DNA of 64,000 nucleotides from Callipepla californica brunnescens (taxonomy: Eukaryota; Chordata; Aves; Galliformes; Odontophoridae): positions 9,278,255-9,342,254 of the forward strand of contig JALIRH010000030.1 of the NCBI GenBank assembly GCA_023055505.1, given 5' to 3'. Positions 26,608-40,275 of this stretch are shown piece by piece (position 1 is the stretch's first letter; the number at the start of each line of letters is the position of its first letter). Under the pieces are notes generated by a model. That model saw nothing but the letters and a program-made list of their open reading frames with translations, made no database searches and was not told where the DNA came from. Made by a program: the position numbers and the translations under genes.

Positions 26608-26998
26608 TGTCACGGTTTTATGATTTTTGGTATTGGTATTCCACATCATAACATCACGTAGTGCATGAAGAGTTAAAACCGCGTGTACCCCGTGCGTGGA
26701 CAGCAGCCCTGCAGGCAGCCGGCAGCGGCCAAAGCAGCCTGGGCAGTGGCTTCTCCAGATGCTGATGTTCCCCACCCGGAACCACTGGAACCCAGCACCG
26801 ACCTCCAGCGCCAGACGTGGGTGTTCAGGTCGAAGGAGCTGATGCAGTACCAGGAGGCGAAGCAGGCACAGACACGAGGTCCCAACACAGAGCCACCCTC
26901 GGGGGTCCAAACAGACCCACCGGTCCCAAAAGAGGACGGAGCTGGGCTGCCCAGCACCCTGCAGACCACTGCTGCCCCCAGGATGCCCTCTCTCTGTC

Positions 26999-27038
26999 TG
27001 GTGGCCCATATGGGGATCGAACCCACGACCTTGGCGTT
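26999..27038 (-). pseudogene. tRNA-Ile-like 3' half carrying CCA
   Basis: The minus strand reads AACGCCAAGGTCGTGGGTTCG and on to ATGGGCCA followed by CCA, matching the 3' half of vertebrate tRNA-Ile(AAT) with few changes. The extra CCA, normally added after transcription, points to a mature tRNA as source. The alternative is that the plus strand (TGGTGGCCC...) is a retroviral primer-binding site extended into the tRNA body. Confidence 0.7.
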
Positions 27039-27537
27039 TCATAGATTCATAGATTTAAATTTAACGTCAAGGCAAGGGGTATAAGGACATACACTGCATA
27101 GTACATTTTGATACTGATCTGAACTGGGTATTTAATCAAAATTCATGATAACTACAGGGTAAACAATTTTTATTTCAAAATACAAGTTTAACTGGAATTG
27201 TAGTGATGAAAGCAGAAGAGGGAAAAACAGTCTTTTACAGCCCATGTCTCTGTATCTCACTTATATCCGGAGCTAAAAGCTCTAACTGATGAAGAGAAAA
27301 CATTTGTGGCATTTCATTTAACCTTTGTGATAATCCAGCGTTACCCATTTCTAAAGAAATATAAATACTTTAAAACAAACATTGAAAATAAATCCTTTTG
27401 ATGTAACAAACTACACTCTTTACCAAGAATTTTCAGTCTTCTTAAAAGAAAGGTACTTCACCCCAAAAAATAATCAAAATATCAATGTAGAACAATCCTT
27501 GGAGAAAGAAAGTTGGAATGTAAACCTCTGTTCCAAA

Positions 27538-27972
27538 TTAGATATCATCAATATCTTCATCATCATCTCCAATATCATCAAACTGGATTTCATCATCATC
27601 TCCGGGACCAAATGTGTCTGTTTCGTTGATTTTAGCATGTTCTGGAAGCTCCCCATATGCTTTCAGACTTCTGGCTTCATCTGCATTATACTTTAGAATA
27701 ACATCAGCCTTGTTATCCTGGTAGTCTCGTAAGCCAACCAATATAATATCAGATGTATTTATCCAAACCTTTTTCCGTAGCTTCCCTCTGATATGAGATA
27801 ACCTCTTCACACCATCAAAACACAACGCCTCCAGTCTGCCGTTGCCCAACGTCTTGATCACCTGGGCATACTCTTGCCCATCTTCCTTGAACACCAGCTC
27901 TCTTTTTTCTGATTCATTCTCATTCTTACCTCGTCGTCTGTTTTTACCTCCTTTACCTTTATTCTTGGGCAT
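27538..27972 (-). CDS. eIF1A (translation initiation factor 1A), intact intronless retrocopy
   Basis: 144 codons, the same length as vertebrate EIF1AX, with the basic N-terminus ([15 protein letters not shown]), the S1/OB-fold core (for example '[16 protein letters not shown]') and the acidic Asp/Glu-rich tail ending DDDEDIDDI. As I recall the human protein, it differs at only three positions (41 Met to Thr, 50 Met to Leu, 59 Cys to Ser). eIF1A binds the ribosomal A site during start-codon scanning. It has no introns. About 470 bp of 3' UTR-like sequence follow, with AATAAA at 27175-27170, and the unit ends in (ATCTATGA)n instead of poly(A). It is flanked by tRNA pieces inside an LTR-ended element. 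Whether it is expressed cannot be told; no promoter was seen unless the LTR-like ends or tRNA boxes serve. Confidence 0.88.
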   Translation of the reverse strand: MPKNKGKGGKNRRRGKNENESEKRELVFKEDGQEYAQVIKTLGNGRLEALCFDGVKRLSHIRGKLRKKVWINTSDIILVGLRDYQDNKADVILKYNADEARSLKAYGELPEHAKINETDTFGPGDDDEIQFDDIGDDDEDIDDI

Positions 27973-27989
27973 GGCGGCGGGCGTTATCA

Positions 27990-28040
27990 GAACCTGGGCC
28001 GCGGCGGTGAAAGCGCCAGCTCCTAACCACTAGACCAAGA
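27990..28040 (-). pseudogene. tRNA-Glu-like fragment (5' three quarters)
   Basis: The minus strand reads TGGTCTAGTGGTTAGGA (A box) and continues through a D-arm and a TTC-anticodon-like arm to GGCCCAGGTTC, matching vertebrate tRNA-Glu up to the start of the T arm. The match breaks off at GGTTC, where eIF1A 5' sequence begins. It is not a functional tRNA gene because the T arm and acceptor strand are missing. Confidence 0.7.
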
Positions 28041-28120
28041 GCATTAACCCTTTAACACTTAAGGCACTACATGATGTTATGATGTGGAATACCAATACCA
28101 AAAGTCATAAAACCATGACA

Positions 28121-29299
28121 GTGACTCATTCGGTACTGTATATGCTAACATCTACCTCAGAGGGCAGCGGACCATATTGAGGGGAATACCAATGCATACC
28201 TGTGGATGTGAAGTAGGATTCTGAGCTTTAGCTGCTGTCACGAGTTTTGATCACGAGCCGCAAAGAATGGGCTTTGATCAAAGAAAAGTCATTCTTTGCC
28301 TCCATCCTGTTTTGGCAGTCTGACCAGAATTCAGCTATCACTCATGACTTGTCCAAGCTCAATAATACTATCACTCACCTATCTTCTGATCGTGATCATT
28401 ACTCCTAAACTCAGGAGAAATAAGTGTGTGTTCCTTTTCCTGGTTGTCCCCCTTCTTGTAATCCACTCCTCAAGTCGTTGTTTCTCCTCCTGGGGCAAAG
28501 TGAGCCACCCACGTCTGGTGTCCTGCGGAGGGAGAACAGCACAGCCCGAGGTGCTTTTCTTTCTCACTGATTCTGAGTTCACTCAGGTTTATTCTCACTG
28601 ACATCAGTGCTCCCTGGCTCACGTGTGAATGCAAGACGGCAGAGACCTGACCATCCCTTGCAGCTCTTATCAGCCATCTTCCTTGATGCTACCCAAGCAA
28701 TAACAGATCCCCAGCTGCCAAACCCCCAACTTCACTCCACACCATAACTTTATTTCTGGAGGCAACCCCAGCTTTAATATCCTGCAAACATATGCAATCA
28801 GCTTCAAGACATACCTCCCTTTCAGGAGCTTTCTTGGTAGTCCATCATCCTGCTCTGAAGTCTTCTTTCTCTTCCTTTCCCACGCACTCATGGATTTAGT
28901 AGTGCTGTGCATGGACCAGAGGTTAAACTCTATTCAGTTCTGGACCCATGACCTCAGCTGTCTCGCTCACCACCTGCTGACAGGGGAGGAACATGGTGCG
29001 ACAGAGGATGGAGATCTTCTTTCATTGTACGCTCTGGGTATTCTTTATCTCTTCAAGAGCCAACTGGGACTGCAGGGGTTGGTTTGGTTCCAAAGGCAAT
29101 GGCTTTATAGCCACGGCACACAGCTGTGCTCCCTCTGATGCCCATGGGTCTGAAGAAAAGCCCTAAGGCGTTTGACTCTTTGCCATTACTCGTTAATAAC
29201 TATTCATTATTTCTTTCCCTATTCATTATTGCCAGTCCGGGTGTTGCATTAATGGCTAAAATGTTTTGTTAGAAAATAAACCTCCTTTGCATTCCCACA
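28121..29299. other. No gene seen
   Basis: Mixed sequence with short frames only. Nothing recognised on either strand. Confidence 0.45.
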
Positions 29300-29475
29300 G
29301 GCAATCCCACCCAGGGAGGCGGTGGAGTCACCATCCCTGGAGGTGAATATTCCACAAACATGGAGATGTGTCACTGAGGCACGTGGTCAGCAGGCAGTAC
29401 TGGTGGTACATGGACGGTTGGTCTGGATGAGTACTTCAGATTCCTCTCCAGTCTTCATGATTGCATGATTCCACT
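29300..29475 (+). mobile_element. CR1 3'-end fragment
   Basis: It contains the CR1 3' signature: 'caccatccctggaggt', then 'gagatgtgtcactgaggcac', a 'ggttggtctggatga' segment, and a decayed (ATGATTGC)-like tail at about 29456-29475. Only the last ~175 bp of the element remain. Confidence 0.75.
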
Positions 29476-29564
29476 ATCCTGGTTGGCGTACAATGTTTGC
29501 TCTTTGCTTTTAGAAGTCTGGCTCAAAAGGTCAGAGCTCCTGCTCAGTGAGGGGTGCTTTCCCC

Positions 29565-29702
29565 TTGGAGGTGTGCAACATGTGGGACGGAAGTGTGCTT
29601 TGGTATTAGAATCAGATGGTAATGAGAAAATAATTCCCCCTTGGAGGCAGGCAGCCTTTGGGACAGAGGTGTGTTTTGGCATTAGATTATAATGAGAACA
29701 AT
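29565..29702 (+). repeat. Short imperfect tandem duplication
   Basis: Two adjacent units of roughly 70-78 bp share 'cccttggaggt/c', 'gtgggacggaagtgtgctttggtatt' versus 'ttgggacagaggtgtgttttggcatt', and 'taatgagaa'. No coding content. Confidence 0.65.
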
Positions 29703-30394
29703 TTACACACAGAAATCACAGTCAGTTGCCTCCAATATTCACTCCAAACCTGGTTCCATGTAGCGCTCCTATCCAACTTATGTTTTTAAGGTCCTGTGTT
29801 AATATCTGCTTAAATTACTGATAATTGATGCTTGTGCTATGCAAATGTATCAATACATTTCCAGTATTGTATGACTTTAATTTTTAAGCACAAACTTTCA
29901 CTGTCCTCGGGCAAAGACTCATACTTCAAGGAAGTGTAAAATAAATGAAATGTGTTTTGATGTCGGTTGGTTGTTTTCTTCCTTTCTCTCTTTCCTCAAA
30001 AATCCCCTTTTTCTTGGTGTTGCTGGTGTATTAAGGGGTCAGATGAATCAGGACTGGGGGATTCATACTTGCTCATCTGAATGCCTCGCTCAGACTTAGT
30101 TGCAAGTAGACTCAGTCTGTTGCATATAAGGCAGCTCATTTTAAGTGAGATGAATCTTATCTCTTTACTATGCCACCTCAATCTTTTTGCAGCCCCTCCC
30201 CCCCAAAAATTCTTGCTTGCTTGCTTGTTCTCTCCTAATTGAAGTGTCTGATTGCTTAAGGTTATGTGGAATGCACCCCCTTCGCTCTTCCCTTAATGCA
30301 ACAATGAAACACATGCTCCACTCTGACAGCTTTACTAAGCAAGATAACTGTCTCGCTGTTGCAATCTCTGAGGAGTCCTGACATGAAATTATGT
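29703..30394. other. No gene seen
   Basis: A/T-rich sequence without recognisable features. Confidence 0.45.
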
Positions 30395-30914
30395 ATAGCC
30401 TCATCAGGCGGGGAGGGTGGGGGGGAGGGGAGGTTAGGAAGGAGATGGACCAAGAATGAAGATAGCGGCAATGATCTGAGGAGAAATACTAATTTACTAA
30501 AGAAGATATCGGAAAACAAAATAGCACAATATAATACAACATGCCTATAATACAATATACACAATATAGTTGTAATTGAAAGCAATAAATCAAATAGAAT
30601 GAGCAAGAGCGAGGGTCCAATAAACCAAAGGCCTTACACTAAACACTGACAGTGAGATTGCAGTGAGCATCCGCAGCTGGGTTGATCCCCAAAGGAATGA
30701 GAACATCTCGTGGCACTCAGTCTCTGAGCAGAAAAAACATAAAAATACAAAACAATTCAAAGTCCTCTGCTTAACGTCATTCTTCTTCTCTCCTGAGACA
30801 GGTATACCTGGAACTGTCGGTGATCCACGGTTCTGCAGCATTAACTCTTTCATTCTCAATGCACTACATGATGTTATGATGCGGAATACCAATACAAATC
30901 ATAAAACCAGGACA
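30395..30914 (-). mobile_element. Solo LTR, antisense, same family as the proviruses
   Basis: Read on the minus strand from 30914, it begins tgtcctggttttatg and matches the U3, R and U5 of the LTR at 24172-24746 over nearly its whole length, including the 'ggtatacct' stretch and the A/T-rich U5 part. The U5 end (left) is diverged, so the left boundary is uncertain. No internal sequence or polypurine tract abuts it. Confidence 0.82.
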
Positions 30915-31470
30915 CGTTTCATAAGATATGGTCCTCATTATGACCATAATGACCATCTCCCTTGTATGGGAAATGATGAATCAAGACCTGATGGATCACC
31001 TGAGGTGAGCACTGAGTCAGCCCCAGGAGCACAGGTGAAGGCAGTGTACCTGTGTGACTAGAAGGGGGAGAGTCTGGCTCCACCTATCCCAGACCCCATT
31101 TAAGGGCTGACCACCCCTAGGGAATAATATCTCGTTGGATATCCCTCTCCTGTGGAGTTATCAGTGATCCTTGACAATCTGCAAAATGTAAGCCTCTTTT
31201 TTTTTACCGGTTGTCTGTTTACCACGCTGATAAGCCTAGCAAAATATACTATCTTCCTCACTCTCTTCTGTGAATAGTGTTCTTTTGGGTTTTGCCATGT
31301 AATGTTTTCAAAGTGGATTTGGTGTTTTGCCAGGACTATAGGTGGAACAAACATGTTTTCTAATAGGCTGAGCAAAGGTATAATTTCACCACACTGCAAC
31401 ACTGCCTGTTGCTTCGAGATTAAATGTGACCAGAGTTGTCGTTTGAGCATCTTAAAAGCGATTGAAAAGC
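30915..31470. other. No gene seen
   Basis: Between the solo LTR and the minisatellite. Only chance-like frames. Confidence 0.45.
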
Positions 31471-31772
31471 TGATGGAGGGAGGGAGGGATGGAGGGAGGG
31501 AGGGAGGGATGGAGGGAGGGAGGGAGGGATGGAGGGAGGGAGGGAGGGATGGAGGGATGGATGGAGGGATGGGTGGAGAGATGGGTGGAGAGATGGATGG
31601 ATGGGTGGAGAGATGGATGGATGGGTGGAGAGATGGATGGATGGGTGGAGAGATGGATGGATGGGTGGAGAGATGGATGGATGGGTGGAGAGATGGATGG
31701 GTGGAGAGATGGATGGGTGGAGAGATGGATGGGTGGAGAGATGGATGGGTGGAGAGATGGATGGATGGATAG
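31471..31772 (+). repeat. GGAT-type minisatellite
   Basis: It starts as (GGAGGGAGGGAT)n and passes into units of about 20 bp (GATGGATGGGTGGAGAGATG). All three frames are open in parts because the units lack stops; this is not a gene. Confidence 0.95.
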
Positions 31773-32278
31773 ATAGGTATCAGTTTGGCAAGTTCAAGTA
31801 TTGTTATAGTATATAGAACTTTAATGGGATAGTGTGTTTAGGACATCCCATAATAGAAAACATTAGAGAGACATACGCTTGAGAAAACATAGAACACCTT
31901 CCAACAACCATGTTTTGGATGGAACTCCTGGACTGGTGTTACAGTAAACATCTCTCTGACACTAAAAAGCATCAATAACAGAATGGGTTTCTTTTGGTGA
32001 CCACATCTGGCAGATATGAGATGGGTCCCTAGGTTGATTTCCAAATTTATTAGGAAATTGGAAACACCACAGCGGAGTTACATGCAAATCATAATCAGTT
32101 TGATAAAAAGGGGTAGAAGAAGGGATCAAAAGGAGTGGCATTACTGCGCAGGGAGTAGCCAGTAAGCCAGCAAAACCTGTGAAAACTCAAACCCAAGTGT
32201 GAAGTTTAACAGACCAAAAGACAGCACCCACACATGATACTATGCAACCAAAACACACAGTGTAATCAAGAGGTGTAT
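31773..32278. other. No gene seen; possibly the 3' side of the gag element
   Basis: No recognisable protein or LTR end. By position it could be the rest of the internally deleted retroelement to its right. Confidence 0.4.
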
Positions 32279-34127
32279 TCAGCGTTCTAGTATGATCACA
32301 TCTTCAATATTTGTCCCAGAACACAAATGATTAAAGTCAGCTGTCTGCCTTTCTGTGTTCAGTCCAGGTCCAATGGGGGTCTTCCGCAAAACAAAACAGG
32401 ACATAGGCCTGCCCTGTTGGGGCTTGTTAATGTGGTTCAAATGAGGGAATAATCCGATGACTGGTACTTTTACATTCCTTTTCCCAGGCATCCTTAGCCT
32501 TCTAAGCGTATTTAACAGGTCGTTTCCTTTCCTTGTAAGTTTCCTAATGTACATCCACCCTCCTTCCCCCCCTCACCCACTTGAGAGGGGTGAGGGAATT
32601 AGTTTTCCTGCCGTCTTTGTGCCCGTGCTGATTCCAAAGTTGGGGGCCCTCAGAGGTGGAGTGTCACTTCTTTTGGGCTTTTGTTCTGGCCACCCACTAA
32701 CTAACTCTTCTAACCTGTCTGTAGATAAACCATCCATTAATTCTCGTGGAATACCCTTCTGTCGGCCCAGCATCCAAAAACTATTACGTTTATGATTTAT
32801 ATTTCTCCCACTTGGTTTCACTGAAAATGAGACCGTTTTGAAAGTGTTGTGGTCCCGGTTAGATAGGAGAGGGGTCCAATTGGCCACTGCACGCCTTACT
32901 CCCTTTGTCTCAATTTTATTGGAGGGAGAAATCACCGGTCCATATTTTCTCCCAAAGTTAATTAATTCTTGGGCAACCTCCCCCCACATCCATGCTTTGT
33001 ACCCTGACTGCAAGTGGTCAGGGGTTGCAGCTCCTTCTAATGCTGAATTCTTTCTCCCTGAGGCATAGCCTGTATTTTTCCTTGTAGCTGTATACCTATA
33101 GGCTTTAACGATTCAGGAAGCCCCCTAATTAAAGGAGTCATCCTCTCAGGATCAACAGGCATCATCATAGGGGATTCATGGTGTGGCTGCAGCTTTCTAT
33201 CATACATCATTTGCAGACAAGCAGCCTTTTGAACACTTTCCACTAATTGATCAACTGTCCCAGTAATGGCAAGGGGGTCTCCCCTTTCTAGAGGGTTAAG
33301 ACCACCTGCCCAGTAGGCAGCTCTCTGTGTTAGGGACCAGGGAGCACGATTGTTGCCAGTAGTTAAAAATACTCCTGGTCCCCAATAACCTTCAGCTTCT
33401 TTTTCAGTTAACAGCATTTGGTCTCCACCACTGAGACTAACTCTCCATACAAACTCTCCATACAAACTCCGTTTCTGATTCTTTTGGAGAGCGGCTAAAA
33501 TCTCTTTTCAGTTTTGCTAGTTCAGTGGCTGAGAAAGGGGTTTCTTTAATGTTTATTTGAGGATCTAAATCCTCGCCATTATCGTATAAATACTCAGTTT
33601 TTATTAAAGGACACAACCGAGCTGGGGGAGCTTCTAATTTGTCAATATTTGCCTTTGTACCTTGCAATTCCTCCCTTGAATATGTTTTCTCTTGAGGTGC
33701 ACTAGTATCACTAGCATCCTTACCCGTTAACACTTCCCTTAAAACCATTTGCAACAGATTAGAATTATGTTTTTCCCTTTCCAATTGCTCTTCTAGGTTT
33801 ACAATTTGATTTTGCAGAGCTTTTATCAATTCCTGACTTACTTTAACTGATTCCCGCAATGCTTGTAAAGCTTGACTCTCTGCTTTAAGCTCCTGGTCAT
33901 GGAATCCTATGGCTGCAACCAGAGCCGAACCCAGTACAGCACAAATAAATGCCTTTCCTTTTCCAGTTGGGTACGAGCATTCTTTTGCAGAACACTAATA
34001 TAATCTGAAACACTCTGCAGGTTTGCCGTGCCCAGTCTACCCCCGATAACGAGGGTCTGGCACCGTGCTTTTCTAAAAGTTCATATAACACATCTTCACC
34101 TTTCATTGTGACTACACCATCGCTCAT
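32279..34127 (-). pseudogene. Retroviral gag pseudogene, frameshifted
   Basis: Minus-strand remnants in order: N-terminal piece (34127-33897), a coiled-coil segment ('LQNQIVNLEEQLEREKHN', about 33825-33775), capsid-like sequence ('GYWGPGVFLTTG', 'PWSLTQRAAYWAGGLNP', 'PLIRGLPESLKPIG'; 33465-33037), and a C-terminal part (33013-32573, then 32554-32279). Breaks: a 13-base tandem duplication (aactctccataca, about 33439-33464) shifts the frame inside the capsid region, and another shift lies between 33037 and 33013. No zinc knuckle, pol or LTR is attached. The coiled coil plus capsid layout recalls the galliform ENS-1/ERNI gag-derived family; this is a suggestion only. Confidence 0.65.
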
Positions 34128-34449
34128 TTCTCAATAGGCAGAAAAATCTACACGGAGAAAGAGAGAGAGGATGCAGTATCCAAAATTTCGAGTCAAACAA
34201 ATGCAAATGCTCAGATTGCTCCTCTGTTTACTGAGAGGAGCATGCAAAAGTCGAAGAAGATCAAAGGAAATGCTAATACATAAATCACTTCTCACTTCCC
34301 TGTGAAGCCACACAGAGAAAAAAAAACAAACTTCAAACCCCACACCTAAGTTAGGAGGAACCCTTACGTTTCGAGAATGCACAATAATCTTCACGGGTCC
34401 CAGAATTACTCAATAGGTTCCCAAAAGGCGCACGCATAAACAGTTCCGG
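34128..34449. other. Leader-side sequence of the gag pseudogene, nothing recognised
   Basis: It lies between the gag start and the tandem array. It may be 5' leader or LTR of the same element (minus strand), but no LTR end or primer site is seen. Confidence 0.4.
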
Positions 34450-36350
34450 AGACAAAGTTAAGTTTCAATACGTGGAGTGATCTTCCTGGAGAGGTGCTCA
34501 CGTTATAATGATCAAATAATCACTCCTCGCAACTCCAGGAGGTGCACGCAGGAGAAGGATCAACTCTACTTAAAGTTCCCACAAACACAGCTAAGGTTCA
34601 GCGTGCGGAGTGGTTCTTCCTGGAGAGGTACACACGTCTAAATGAGCAAATTATCACCGTTATCGCTCCTCACAACTCCAGGAGGCGCACGCAGGAAAGA
34701 GATTCAAATTATACAACGTTAAGGTTCAATATGTGGAGTGATCTTTCTGGAGAGGCACTCGCAGGAAAGAGATTCTGATTTCACAACGTTAAGGTTCAAA
34801 ATGTGGAGCGATCTTTCTGGAGAGGCACTCGCAGGAAAGAGATTATTCTGATTTCACAACGTTAAGGTTCAAAATGTGGAGTGATCTTTCTGCAGAGGCA
34901 CTCACAGGAAAGAGATTATTCTGATTTCACAACGTTAAGGTTCAATACGCGGAGGGATCTTTCTGGAGAGGCACTCACAGGAAAGAGATTCCGATTTCAC
35001 AAAGTTAAGGTTCAAAATGTGGAGTGATCTTTCTGGAGAGGCACTCACAGGAAAGAGATTATTCTGATTTCACAAAGTTAAGGTTCAATACGTGGAGCGA
35101 TCTTTCTGGAGAGGCACTCACAGGAAAGAGATTCAAATTATACAAAGGTAATGTTCAATATGTGGAGTGATCTTTCTGGAGAGGCACTCACAGGAAAGAG
35201 ATTATTCTGATTTCACAACGTTAAGGTTCAATACGCGGAGTGATCTTTCTGGAGAGGCGCTCACAGGAAAGAGATTCAAATTATACAAAGGTAATGTTCA
35301 ATATGTGGAGTGATCTTTCTGGAGAGGCACTCGCAGGAAAGAGATTATTCTGATTTCACAACGTTAAGGTTCAAAATGTGGAGCGATCTTTCTGGAGAGG
35401 CACTCGCAGGAAGGGGATTCAAATTATACAAAGTTAAGGTTCAAAATGTGGAGCGATCTTTCTGGAGAGGCACTCGCAGGAAGGGGATTCAAATTATACA
35501 AAGTTAAGGTTCAAAATGTGGAGCGATCTTTCTGGAGAGGCACACGCAGGAAAGAGATTCCGATTTCACAACGTTAAGGTTCAAAATGTGGAGTGATCTT
35601 TCTGGAGAGGCGCTCACAGGAAAGAGATTCCAATTTCACAAAGTTAAGGTTCAATACGCGGAGCGATCTTTCTGGAGAGGCACTCACAGTAAAGAGATTC
35701 AGATTTCACAAAGTTAAGGTTCAAAATGTGGAGTGATCTTTCTGGAGAGGCACTCACAGGAAAGAGATTATTCTGATTTCACAACGTTAAGGTTCAATAT
35801 GTGGAGCGATCTTTCTGGAGAGGCACTCACAGGAAAGAGATTCAGATTTCACAACGTTAAGGTTCAAAATGTGGAGCGATCTTTCTGGAGAGGCACTCGC
35901 AGGAAAGAGATTCCGATTTCACAAAGTTAAGGTTCAATACGTGGAGCGATCTTTCTGGAGAGGCACTCGCAGGAAAGAGATGATTCTGATTTCACAAAGT
36001 TAAGGTTCAAAATGTGGAGTGATCTTTCTGGAGAGGCACACACAGGAAGGGGATTCAAATTATACAAAGTTAAGGTTCAAAATGTGGAGCGATCTTTCTG
36101 GAGAGGCACTCGCAGGAAAGAGATTATTCTGATTTCACAACGTTAAGGTTCAATACGTGGAGCGATCTTTCTGGAGAGGCACACACAGGAAGGGGATTCA
36201 AATTATACAAAGTTAAGGTTCAATACGTGGAGCGATCTTTCTGGAGAGGCACTCACAGGAAAGAGATTATTCTGATTTCACAAAGTTAAGGTTCAATACG
36301 CGGAGTGATCTTTCTGGAGAGGCTCTCCCATCTAAATTATCAAATATAAA
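34450..36350 (+). repeat. 70-73-bp tandem array (about 25 copies)
   Basis: Unit containing 'gttaaggttcaa', 'gtggagcgatctttctggag', 'aggcactcacaggaaagag' and 'attctgatttcacaa'. Measured spacings between successive 'gttaagg' are 73, 70 and 73. The 3-base difference is attc versus c before 'tgattt/cgattt'. Units are more alike in the centre and decay toward both ends. No coding content. Confidence 0.93.
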
Positions 36351-36378
36351 CATCACTCCGGGCGACTCCGGAAAGGTC

Positions 36379-36428
36379 CTGCTGTGGTTTCGTGGTTTTG
36401 ATGCCGGTATTTCACATCGGAACATCAT
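36379..36428 (+). mobile_element. LTR U3-head fragment
   Basis: About 50 bp resemble the first bases of the ERV LTR (gtggttttgatgccggtatttcacatcggaacatcat) with several changes. It stops there, like the 71-bp ends of the element at 26608-28120. No matching inverted partner was found to the right. Confidence 0.5.
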
Positions 36429-37204
36429 CGCAGATGGGGCAGACGGAGCTGAAGCCCATGTAGAATCGTTGAGGTTGGAAATAGAGCTCTAAGATGATCA
36501 AGTCCGACCGCAATCAACCCCCGCGGTGCCCACTAATTGCGTCGCTCCGTGCTGCATCTCGGTTCCTCGACACCTCCATCTCCCTGAGCCGCATGTCGCA
36601 ATGTCTCGCTGCTCCTTCTGAGAAGCGACGTTTCCTAAACCCAGCACGGAGGTTTTCGCTTTTCATCCAGCACTGGAGTTTTTTACCACCTACGGCCGCG
36701 TGGAGGGGCCGTCAGCCCCAGGTAATTAACGCCGGAGTTTCAATGAGATACGTGATTCAAGGAGCCCCGTTGGTGCGTCCGTTCCTCTGTATTCACAGCA
36801 AAACAAATAGAGAACATCAGAAAGAAATACGGATCGATCCAAGCCGAGCCAAGCTGCACGCTTTCACAAATGAGAAAGGCATTTAATTAATTAAGGTCGC
36901 TATGGCCACAGGGAGAAGTGCCCAACATATTCTCAGTGCTCGGCCCTTGTGCTCGGCCAAGGATTTCTTCTTTGGGAATCCAACACTGCTCAGGAATTTG
37001 GAGATCTGTCCTCAAATGTACTCTTCTTTTCATTTAATTCCTCGTGCAGCACACTGTAATTAGCAGAGCGGGCGTGAAACGGAGTTCGTGGCAATCTGGT
37101 TAATTTCGTTTGACGGTAAACGAGTCGTACGTGCGTGCGAATAACGAGTGGTTTTGAAAGGCAGAACGTTGGCGCACGGCACGATGCATCATTGCTGGCC
37201 TTGT
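36429..37204. other. No gene seen
   Basis: GC-moderate unique sequence with scattered CpGs, no recognisable protein or element. Confidence 0.45.
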
Positions 37205-40241
<3,037 letters not shown>

Positions 40242-40275
40242 CCCGGCGCGCGGCGCTTAACGAGCGCGCCGCTAA

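Larger units (their letters stand above)
26608..28120 (-). mobile_element. Composite element: LTR-head terminal inverted repeats around an eIF1A retrocopy and tRNA pieces
   Basis: The left end (26608-26678, plus) and right end (28050-28120, minus) are 71-bp inverted repeats with about seven mismatches. Both equal the first 71 bp of the ERV LTR (TGTCA...). The flanking five bases are atgac (26603-26607) and gtgac (28121-28125), four of five matching, like a retroviral target duplication. Inside, reading the minus strand: a tRNA-Glu-like stretch, the eIF1A frame and 3' UTR, a short CR1-like tail, the 3' half of a tRNA-Ile with CCA, and a GC-rich stretch of unknown origin (26679-26998). No transposase or viral gene is present. 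It could also have arisen by separate insertions. Confidence 0.65.

Noticed and set aside
26485..27042. A 185-codon minus-strand frame over the GC-rich part of the eIF1A-bearing element
   Set aside because: It reads through the tRNA-Ile piece and the LTR head and resembles nothing known; composition alone explains it.
27990..28040. A functional tRNA-Glu gene
   Set aside because: The T arm and 3' acceptor strand are missing; the match breaks at GGTTC into eIF1A sequence.
31302..31816. Gly-Trp-Arg-Asp-rich open frames in the GGAT minisatellite
   Set aside because: Three frames are open in parallel; simple repeat.
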